From NCBI GenBank assembly GCA_947492925.1, contig CANLOQ010000007.1, positions 62,001 to 126,000 of the forward strand: a stretch of 64,000 nucleotides of DNA, read 5' to 3'. Position numbers and translations under genes: made by a program. This document shows positions 35,101-43,100 of the stretch, piece after piece. Position 1 is the stretch's first letter. Each line of letters starts with the position of its first letter. The DNA is from an uncultured Sulfitobacter sp. (GTDB lineage Bacteria > Pseudomonadota > Alphaproteobacteria > Rhodobacterales > Rhodobacteraceae). The notes under the pieces are model-generated. The model had not been told where the DNA came from. It made no database searches and was given only the letters and a program-made list of their open reading frames with translations.

Positions 35101-38100
35101 CGGCATGCCCGGAGGTGCCGTTGTTGGTATCGGCAGAAACGCTTGCGGTTGAATAGACGTCAGTGACAGAGCCGCTGCTGCTGCCCGCGATGCCGCCCGC
35201 GCGGCCGACCAGTGGCAGGTCAAATGTGACGCTGCCATCGCTTCTGACCCGGGCGATTGTCCCCTGGTTGCGGCCAGCGATGCCGCCGATAAACAGATCT
35301 TCTGCGCCGCCGCCGCCCGCAGACGGATCGGGGATGTCAAGAACGTCAACTTCGGCAAAGCTCTCGGTGATAGTGCCGCCGGAACCGTTGATCCCGGCAA
35401 TACCGCCCGCAGAGCTGGGAGAACCGCTGGTGCTGTGTGCACGCACAGTGCCGGTGACGGATACACCGTCAATGGTACCGGCGTTCTGGGCCGCCACGAT
35501 CCCGACTTGCGGTCCGTTGACGTTCGCGCCGGTGATATTCAAATTGCGCACCGTGCCTGACAGCGTGCCGAAAAGACCGCCAAATCCGGTGCCCGGGGTC
35601 TGACTGTGCCGGTTGACGGTCATTTGTGTGATGTCAAATCCGTTGCCTTCAAGCGTACCCGCGAAATCGAACGGCGCGAAGCCGCCGTCAGCGACGGGCA
35701 CTCCTGGAACGCCAAACGCGGACCACCCTGCGGTGGGGGAGGCGTCGATTGTATTGGCAAGCTCAAAGGAGGGAGCCCCGGTCAAAGTGCCAACGCCTTG
35801 CAAGCCATAAATGTCAGCGACGCTATATGGTGTAGAGGATCCATCGCCGCTCAGAACGCGGAGGAATTCTGCACCGGGACTAGGATCAATGATGAAATTG
35901 GCTGCATTGAAGTCTGCGGGTGCTACGCTACCACCATTTTGGAACCACCCGCCTTGGATAAGTCGGAACTGACCAACGTTGACTTCGCCCCCTGGCCCGG
36001 GCACCGCGTTGCCGCTGCCCAATAGCCGGACGGACAAATCGCCGCCCGGAGTTAGAATTGGACCGTCTATTACCATGAATCCGTCGGATTGGAGGGCTGT
36101 ATCGCCTCCGGTCCCTTCGATGGAACCAGCGGTCGTTATTGTGATGTTGTTGTCAGCGGTCAAATCAAGCGAACCACCTGCAGTATCCAACTGACGAGCG
36201 ATCGTAATCACGTTAGCGTCCATCGTGACATTCGCGCCGGTCGCGGTGAAAGGGTTCGAATTGTCGATTAGAATGTCGTTAGTTGCGTTGAGAACAACAG
36301 TGCTGCCCGTAGCAACAAAATCACCGCCAATATCGATGGAATCAGCGTTCATCGTGATCGTTGAACCATTCGCCATGATCGTGTCCTGGCCCGTGACGAC
36401 CGCATCGGCACCCGCTGTCACATTCAGCGCACCACCCGCTCCGAGGGTCAAATCCCCGTTCATCACTGCACGATTGGCTGCAACAAGATTGAGCGTTCCC
36501 CCGTTCGGGCTAACGGGACCATTAAGAATGATATCATTGTCCGCATTAAGGGTGAGCGACCGCCCTGAACTCCATGCGACAGATGCCCCATTAACAACTG
36601 TTATAGTACCCAGCTCACCGGTAACTTCCCCAAAGCCAGAGGTTGAATTTGGGTAGTCTGTTTGAGACGGAAACTCCAAAAGAACATCGCTAGAGATGGT
36701 TGTTTCGATATCATCCACGAGCAAGGGTACATCGCTAGAATCGGTGGTTTCGATAACGACGTCAGTTGTGAGAAGTAGGTTCTCAAGATCAGTATCCAAA
36801 ATCTGATTGAATACAGGCGCCGAGCCAACAATTTCCAGATCAGCCGGATCAAGAAGCAAAGTTCCGGCGTCCCCGTTGGGTGCCAGAGAATTGAAGCTAC
36901 CAGCATAATTCAGGTCGATCTTGCCTGATACTTCGGCAAAACCGCCGTTCCCGGCTTCCTTGCCACCGCGTACGGTGATGGTGCCGCGGAAGTCCGTGCT
37001 GAGATCGGACCATGCGATCACGCGTCCGCCATCACCGTTCAAAAGCGCATCCGCCATGATCCTGCTGGCGCTGTCGATGGTCAGCGTATCCGCTGTGATC
37101 AGCCCCGGACCGCCCTGCAATTCACCGCCGATACGGATGTTGCCGCCACCGTGTGCGCCGCTTGCGTCGATCTCGGCTCCGGCAAGGCGGATGTCACGGC
37201 CTGTGATGGTGATGTCACCGCCGCGCTGCGGGGGCATCTTGGGGCGGGCGGATTCCACCACCTGTATCACGGGGCGCCGCGCGGCTTTGGTGCGCACCTT
37301 GCCGCGCACGGTGACCTTGCCGCCCGAGCCGCCGCCCAATGTGACACGACCATTGCGCCCGGAAACAGTACGCGCCTCGACCACACCGCTCATGTTGATG
37401 GCGTGGCGGGCGGCATTGCGGGCGGTGGCGGCGGAAATCTGTACAGTACCGCCATTGGCTTGAATGGTGCCTGAATTTTCAATCAGCGCTTCCAGCCCGT
37501 CGTCATCCGTATTCGTGGGCACAGCCACCTGCAAAAATCCGTCGCCTGCCAGATCAAGTGTGATCCGTTCGCCCGAGCCAAGACCGACAAAGCCCAACGG
37601 TGCCTGTATGGTACCGGAGTTTTTGACCTTGCCCCCGATCAAAGCTGCATAGCCGCCGGTCACTACCTCGACTGTACCCGCGTTGGAGACGGTTGCCGAC
37701 GATCCGTTGCCTTCAAAAACGGTTTTGCCGGTGATGAAATCATCGGTGCGGATGCCAAGCGTTGAGGCCACGAAACCACCCGCCTTGACTGCACCGGTTG
37801 GCCCGATGAAAATACCGTTGGGATTGACCACAAAGACACGGCCATTGGCATTCAGCTGGCCGTGGATCTGGCTTGTGGTGTCGCCGGTCACCCGGTTCAG
37901 GATGGCGGAATCCACCCCTGGCTGGGTGATGTCCACGCGATTGCCTGCACCGATTGAAAACCCGTCCCAGTTGACCACGGCGCGGTCACTGTGCTGTGTG
38001 ATCGCCATATTTCCCGCACTTGGCGTGGTGATCTGTGCAGACCCGCCGACAACATTGCCGCCAGTTGGCAAGGTATCGGCCATCGCCCCAATCGGGCAAA

Positions 38101-38200
38101 GCGCTGTGCTCAGCGCCAATGCGATGCGCGCCAAAAGGCGCGCCTTAGAAGCGGAATGAGCCCTGGACGCTGATACGGTTGTTGTCCGGTTGGTCATCAT
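32174..38200 (-). CDS. TpsA-type filamentous haemagglutinin exoprotein with MBG-like repeats
   Basis: A 2008-residue secreted protein. After a signal peptide (~40 residues, ending near GAMA) comes the TPS secretion domain with the NPNGIFIGPTGAV signature (~residues 40-300), then a glycine-rich beta-helix stretch. GLUG-like repeats follow (GGFAGTLSG, GGIAGINGSG), then about six MBG-like repeats, a proline-rich linker and a helical C-terminus. TpsB is directly upstream and overlaps it by 56 bp. It is probably a surface adhesin or biofilm protein. An internal segment near 36600-36840 has much lower GC than the rest, suggesting mosaic origin. Confidence 0.88.
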   Translation of the reverse strand: MMTNRTTTVSASRAHSASKARLLARIALALSTALCPIGAMADTLPTGGNVVGGSAQITTPSAGNMAITQHSDRAVVNWDGFSIGAGNRVDITQPGVDSAILNRVTGDTTSQIHGQLNANGRVFVVNPNGIFIGPTGAVKAGGFVASTLGIRTDDFITGKTVFEGNGSSATVSNAGTVEVVTGGYAALIGGKVKNSGTIQAPLGFVGLGSGERITLDLAGDGFLQVAVPTNTDDDGLEALIENSGTIQANGGTVQISAATARNAARHAINMSGVVEARTVSGRNGRVTLGGGSGGKVTVRGKVRTKAARRPVIQVVESARPKMPPQRGGDITITGRDIRLAGAEIDASGAHGGGNIRIGGELQGGPGLITADTLTIDSASRIMADALLNGDGGRVIAWSDLSTDFRGTITVRGGKEAGNGGFAEVSGKIDLNYAGSFNSLAPNGDAGTLLLDPADLEIVGSAPVFNQILDTDLENLLLTTDVVIETTDSSDVPLLVDDIETTISSDVLLEFPSQTDYPNSTSGFGEVTGELGTITVVNGASVAWSSGRSLTLNADNDIILNGPVSPNGGTLNLVAANRAVMNGDLTLGAGGALNVTAGADAVVTGQDTIMANGSTITMNADSIDIGGDFVATGSTVVLNATNDILIDNSNPFTATGANVTMDANVITIARQLDTAGGSLDLTADNNITITTAGSIEGTGGDTALQSDGFMVIDGPILTPGGDLSVRLLGSGNAVPGPGGEVNVGQFRLIQGGWFQNGGSVAPADFNAANFIIDPSPGAEFLRVLSGDGSSTPYSVADIYGLQGVGTLTGAPSFELANTIDASPTAGWSAFGVPGVPVADGGFAPFDFAGTLEGNGFDITQMTVNRHSQTPGTGFGGLFGTLSGTVRNLNITGANVNGPQVGIVAAQNAGTIDGVSVTGTVRAHSTSGSPSSAGGIAGINGSGGTITESFAEVDVLDIPDPSAGGGGAEDLFIGGIAGRNQGTIARVRSDGSVTFDLPLVGRAGGIAGSSSGSVTDVYSTASVSADTNNGTSGHAGNIVGENSGTITRALASGPVSLVGGNISGGVGALVGTDSDFSGVPNIFSSFYNTDETGALPSGQDGEVDGGGIGPFDGARAKTEAELFDAQAFFDEAAPAGWDFGAVWALPLDGSDHTRLYTTDRVISAFAETPNPSFEYVGDTSGYTITGSFSGGPLDYRFNVGDSGDTSDLNNGVVFSGEDAGNVTYTFPTTFTSNQGLSYSVRQLQNNATITQRPITLSVAQTDPANPTGPTIPNSKVYGEVYTPADAVFNADVTGPAIAQDADFDTAFFADPNSLLSAGLPATAPVSGSPYTLDINPLTFTGGVFDNYDITFTPATLSVNLRPLTIDVDDASKVEGTELIFAGTEFATMGLVNGDDVTSLIITSLGAPASAPISGSPYSIDGTSPAGTGLANYDITINPGVLTITGAPPQQTLDIFVSNLTKTYGETLNFSGTEFTTTGLQPGDSVTSLTIASEGAAAGAPVAGSPYVITGSNPVGSGLGNYAITIIPGQLVVVPAPLIVTADDQNKPFGDTFVFTGNEFTVSGLVNGDTVTSATITSVAAPADAPFTGPEGAAIVISDPVGTGLENYNITLVNGVMIIAPNNLIITANNQEKVYGTDFVFDGTEFTVTGLAPGDSVDSVTLTSAGAAGTAQVADGPFTIVASNAMGTNLDRYTLVFADGTFTVVPAPLTVTADNQIKQQGETFTFAGTEFTTSGLLNADSVDNAVLTSAGAASGASADDSPFVIEVGSVTGSGLSNYNITTANGSFVVENNAVVIPPVVPPVSPVPPLINPILPAVITIPNPTDTVSIAFPGSEGGVQTLGGGGTGGPQQTLPDAERTLDVVDTISTELEQQVRSCGSADEDFTNYMSCLSDQLDTYANALDEIINDLPAGMETVSATIRTARASVDAATTRATRRLATATTAAQRQAIRREAVNEARAAIDTAKTEIRKAITLIRADDPEVEAVQRQTGARIVQAFDTVDTALVRAVEL
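32850..34460 (-). repeat. tandem MBG-like repeats within the TpsA gene
   Basis: About six consecutive ~85-residue units, each with a KxYGxxFxFxGTEFTxxGLxxGD-like core followed by GSGLxNYxIT. The copies are diverged at DNA level (synonymous changes throughout), so they are old rather than recent duplications. Boundaries are approximate. Confidence 0.7.
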
Positions 38201-39911
38201 CGCGAGTCCCCCTGGCGTATTCGATCCGCACCGTGGCGGATGAGAAATTTGATTTGGTCAATGTATTGAATTCAACGCCAAGTCCGATGGACGTGGCAGA
38301 CAGGTCTGCGGTTTCCTGAACTGTCGGTTGTTCAAGTTTCACATCCCCGTAGGCAGCAAAAATGTAAGGGCTGATCAACAGCGGAGTGTCGGCGTATGAC
38401 ACCTGTTGCGGCATTGAAATTTCCGCACGGGCGACAAACCCGCTGTCGCCTTTGATGGCACCGGCGTCAAAGGCGGAAAGCTCTTGTCCGCCTGCAATTG
38501 CAAATTGTTCCGCTGTCAAAAGCGGATCGCCAAAAGAAGATTGCATCCGTCCCGAGAGCGAAAAGTTGAAGCGTTCGTTGAGCGCCCGACGCAGTCGCGC
38601 CGAGAGCACGAATTTGGTAAATTTCGCATCCGCGCCTTGTCGTGACAACGGTGTGCCCATCCCGACATCAGCCAGCGTGCGCGCGCCCAGAATGTCCAGA
38701 CCGCGTGCCAGCGTGCCGCCCGCTTCGATCGCTGATCCGTTTTCGGTCAGCCAGAAACCGTCAAGCGACGCCCGCAGGACGGTCGCCTTGTCTTGATAGA
38801 CAGGTGTGCGCGCGTCGTTGGCCCCAACAAGGAACTGTTCGTCGGTCTGCCGGTCCAGCGTCAACTGGCCCGATATGTTGCGATCGCGGGCACGCACGAA
38901 AGGATAGAACAGACGCACGGACGCGCGGTTGAAACGGCTGACTGTGGGTAGGGCCAGAGGATCGGGTGCCGTGCGGCTGTCGGTGCCTTCGATGTTCAGG
39001 GTCAGCCCGTCGAACCCGATGGGCACAACACCACCCACCGACAGGGTGCGCACACGCGGGTCGCTGCCAAAGAACGACCCGAGGTTGTTGGCATTGTCGG
39101 TTGCCGGTGACCCGCTGAGCCGGGCATAGATTGTTTCGCCCAGATTAAAGGGTGAATTGAACTCAACCCCCGCGCTCAGGTTCACGGGGCCAAGTGCATC
39201 GGCGTTGAAGTTATCAAAAGCGAAAAACCCTGTGATGGGCCGGAATTCGGGCTGCAGGATCAGCGATGTGCCGCCCGGCTGTGCGCCTGCGGCAAGGGCA
39301 GACCCAAGGGCCACACCGTAGGTATCCCCGGCCAACAACAACTGGCGCTCGATCTCGGGCAGGCGCAGGCTGCGTTTTCCGACCAATGGTTCGGTAATGC
39401 GCGTGATACGTTCCCGGACAGGCGCGGGCAGGGCTGTTGTGTCGACAGTTTCGACAAAGCCGTCAATGACCACGATTTTAAGCCGTCCGCCATCGCGCAA
39501 TTCCTGCGCGGGCAGCACCACGCGGGACAATACAAAACCCGCTTGCGTATAGGCTGTTTCAAGATCGGAAGCGGCGTTGAAAATTTCCGCCACGGTGATG
39601 GTCTTGCCAGACAGGCGCGCCTGCGTTGCGGCGTTCACCTCGGCCATCTGGGCAAGGCCACCATCAAGCGTCACACCGGACAGATTGATCAGCAGCTTTT
39701 CGGAACCCGCCGGTGGTTTGGTGCCACGCTCACCCGAAAATACCACTGCGCCGGTCAAACGCTGTGCGTCGGGCGCAAAGGACTGTGGTGTAATCTCGCT
39801 CGCGGTCTGGGAAACGGCAGGTGCGCCGATGCCCGCAACCATACAGGACACCAGAAGCGTTTTGCGCCACTTTGCGCCGAAAAATGGCGTGAAAAATCTG
39901 GGTTCCCGCAC
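38145..39911 (-). CDS. TpsB-type two-partner secretion transporter (ShlB/FhaC family)
   Basis: A 588-residue outer-membrane transporter: signal peptide, POTRA-like region (~residues 60-220, including the LEKAYTQAGFVLSRVVLP-like stretch), then a 16-strand-type beta-barrel ending in Phe (SVQGSFRF), as barrel proteins do. It should export the adjacent TpsA. The GTG at 39911 is chosen because GGGAG lies 7 bp ahead and it gives a normal signal peptide; an in-frame TTG at 39956 has no such site. Its 3' end overlaps tpsA by 56 bp. Confidence 0.87.
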   Translation of the reverse strand: MREPRFFTPFFGAKWRKTLLVSCMVAGIGAPAVSQTASEITPQSFAPDAQRLTGAVVFSGERGTKPPAGSEKLLINLSGVTLDGGLAQMAEVNAATQARLSGKTITVAEIFNAASDLETAYTQAGFVLSRVVLPAQELRDGGRLKIVVIDGFVETVDTTALPAPVRERITRITEPLVGKRSLRLPEIERQLLLAGDTYGVALGSALAAGAQPGGTSLILQPEFRPITGFFAFDNFNADALGPVNLSAGVEFNSPFNLGETIYARLSGSPATDNANNLGSFFGSDPRVRTLSVGGVVPIGFDGLTLNIEGTDSRTAPDPLALPTVSRFNRASVRLFYPFVRARDRNISGQLTLDRQTDEQFLVGANDARTPVYQDKATVLRASLDGFWLTENGSAIEAGGTLARGLDILGARTLADVGMGTPLSRQGADAKFTKFVLSARLRRALNERFNFSLSGRMQSSFGDPLLTAEQFAIAGGQELSAFDAGAIKGDSGFVARAEISMPQQVSYADTPLLISPYIFAAYGDVKLEQPTVQETADLSATSIGLGVEFNTLTKSNFSSATVRIEYARGTRDDDQPDNNRISVQGSFRF

Positions 39912-40176
39912 AACAGAACTCCCGTTTGAATAGAATAAATCAAATATTTTCGGCAAAATGCCGTTGAGTCAACGTACTCTGACGTCAAATGCAGACCAAG
40001 GCAATGTTTTTGCTTTGGGTGTGTCGAAAACTGTGGCTTTTGCGCAGGGGATGTGCCGCAAAAACCCTTGCAAAGCCATCGGTCCTGGTTTTCACTTAAT
40101 CACGGCTGCCACCGCAACTTATTTTATCTGTTTCATTTTTAAGCAGCCGCGCGCAATTCTTCTGGAGGAAGAGCGA
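39912..40176. promoter_or_regulatory. divergent intergenic region, tpsB / giant gene
   Basis: This AT-rich 265-bp region separates two outward-facing transcription units. It contains CGGCA-AAA-TGCCG (39951-39963), CGTTGAGTCAACG (39962-39974) and TGACGTCA a few bases later, which look like regulator sites. TCTGGAGGAAG is the ribosome site of the plus-strand gene. Confidence 0.4.
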
Positions 40177-43100
40177 ATGGCAATCGAAGGATTGACCCCG
40201 CAGCAAAGCGATTTTGTAGAGCGGTTTTTGAAGGTTCCGAAGGTGTTCAATCGCAAGGCTGCCAAACAGCGGCGGCGCGCGGCGGCAGAGCAGTTTCGCC
40301 GTTTCAATGCGGAACGTGATCTGCTGCGTGCTGAACTTGACGGGATTGCGGATGCGGAATTGCGCAGCGTCCTGAAGGCGCAACTGGGCGCGGCCGAAGA
40401 GATCATCGAGCGCGATCCCGACGCGCTTGATTTTGAAGGCGGGCACCAGCATCTGGAGGATGTGCGGCAAGCCATGTTGCTGCACGTCCGTACCAAATAC
40501 GCAAAGCGCGCCTTTGCCCAGATGCAGACGTCGATGGCGCGGCTGGACAAGGATCACCCGGCTATTGCGGTGGCGCGTGACGGGGACGCGCAAAGCGATA
40601 TTGCACTGACCTGGGCGTTTGTGCAGGACAAGATGGAACGGGCCGGCGCGACCGGTTCGATCAAGGAACTGGACGCTGCTCTGCGGGCGATGGGGCGCCT
40701 GCACGATATGCTGCGCTCCGCAGAAACAGCGGCGCAGAACCCCTTTGAGATGCGATTGGAAGAGATCGGGGATGCCGCAGCCAAGGCGCGCGCGTCACTT
40801 AAGCCAGAGGTGGTTGAGGCGCGCCGGCAATTGTCCCAGACACACGCCCAACTGGACACCTTGCAGAGCAAGCTGGAAGCGCAGTTTGGTGCCGATGGCA
40901 TCCCGCTTGCCTTGCGCATGGGATGTACGGCAACCCGCAAGAAACTGGACGATGCGCTGACAGCAGATGCTGCCGATCTGCCCGATTTGGCAGAGGATGC
41001 CGCCGATAATTTTGCGGCTGTGAACAAAGAGGGGCAGAAACTCATCGCGGCGGCGCAGGACTGGACGCGTGATCATGCCGCCTTTCGGGTCCGCTATGAG
41101 GTGATGCTGGCCCATCCGGTCGCCAAAAATGCAATGGTCAAGCCCACATTTGACCAGATCACCGCAACTTACCTTGCGGTCACGCAGACCGCAGCGTCCC
41201 ACAAATACGCCGAGGCCTGCCGGGACATTGCTGTGCTGCGTAATGATCTGAAGGATGCGCTGGATATTGCGGATGATCACACGCGATATCTGAACGTACT
41301 TGCGGATCGCAAGGCGCTGCTGGCGACTTTGCCATCGCCCGCTGATTATCCCGTCACGTCCCTGCGCGAGTATCATGCGGATGCATTTGCTTTGCTGGAC
41401 AAGGCCAGAACCGCGCGCTCAGCCAATCAGATGTCCGCAGCGCTTGGTCATTTGAATGCCATTCCCAAAGCGGTCGAAGACATCCTCGAGATCAACAGGT
41501 TCGCAACAAATTTCAAAGCAGAGTTGGATATATACGCGTACTATCTTTCCAAGATCACTAAAGTCTCGACCAAGGGCGTCACATCGCTGATCGCGGGTGA
41601 TTTGGCATATGCCGAGAAGGTGAAATCCGCTGCGCAAAAGGACTTTGACGAAGGGGCTTACCGGTCTGCCGCCGGGCGGATGCTTTCGCTGCGCGGGTAC
41701 ATGCTTGAGGAGTACGAAAAGGCGCGGCTGGTTGCGACGTATCTGGCGGAAAAGAAAACCTTTCTAAGCCGTCGCCGCGAAACCCGTGATCGCAAGGGCG
41801 CGGGAGGGCGCACAGCGATTGAGGCCTATTATCAGGGGCTGGTGGGCGATGAGGCCAAGCGCAAGACCGCTGCGGCAAACGGAGATTTCCGTCTGGCGCT
41901 GGCGATGTGCAAACGGCTGAAACCGCAGCACGCGCATATGATGCGCACGGCGGATGACGCGGCAACATACCTTGCGAAAAAGGCAGCCTTTGATGCGGAA
42001 TTGGTCAAGCTGTCGCCTGCCGTCTCCGCCAATGCGCAAGAGGCCAAGGATACGGCGGATGCGATGCTGGCAAATGCCGTCGCTGCGACCGTTCGTGGCA
42101 ACTGGTTGGGCGGGGCGAGCCTTTTGGATGCCGCCTGTCTTGAGATCAAACGTGCTGTGAGTGATGCACAGACTGCGGCGCTGATTGATGGGGTGCAGGA
42201 CCAGCTTGAACTGACTGCCGATACCGATTTTGACCAAGCCTATAAGGCTTTTGGCGACATCCTCAGCCATGTTACTGCGCTGGACGAAAAGGGGCGTTTT
42301 GCCAAACTGCTGGCCGCAGCGGACGATAAGGCCAGATCAGCACAAGGCCAGATCGCGCAGGATGCAAAATCTGCCCAGGAGACCCTGCAGGATGCTGCGG
42401 CCTGGTGCCTTTCGCTGGGCAAAAGGGCAACGGCGGCGGCCAGCTTTGATGCGCAACGGCTCAGCACCGCACGGCTGATTGCGGATGCAAAGGCGGCAGC
42501 GTCAGACAAGGTGATTGATCCGGAGATTGCCGCCGCAGAGCAGGCCATGAAAGACGCCGACGCAGCGGCCAAAGAACCAAGCGCCGACTTCGCTGGAGCG
42601 GTTGCACATCTGGCGAAGGCTCAGGCGCAGGCCCGTCAGGGGCTGGATGCGATGGCTGATTATACCTCAACGATCAAAGAAGCGCGCCGCAAAATGGCGC
42701 AGGCGATTGCAGCATACAAAGGGCCGGACCTTGCGGCAGACATGAGCGTGGAGGCCGATCAGATTCAGGCGATCCTTGACCAGATGAACAGCGATTTCAC
42801 CGCGCGCAGGCTGTCTGATGCTGCGCTCAAAGCTGAAGAGGGCTGCGCGCTGGCGGCCTTGCAAGCGGATATGTGCGAAAGCTGCAATGCCGCATCCGAA
42901 GCGCTCTTCGTCGATCTGGTAGGGCAAGAGGGAATAGAGCTGACCCATCCGATGACCACCCGCGAAGCTGCTGAAATGGCCCGCCTGACTGTCGAGGCCA
43001 AGGATGCATTTAATGCCGGGCAGTTTCGATTGGCGCAAAAGATTGCGGATCAGGCCTATATCGTGATGTGGGACGCCCGCGAAAAGGCAGAGCGGTTCGA

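Noticed and set aside
39958-40176. N-terminal extension of the giant protein
   Set aside because: The extension has no ribosome-binding site and different composition, while ATG 40177 has GGAGGAAG in front.
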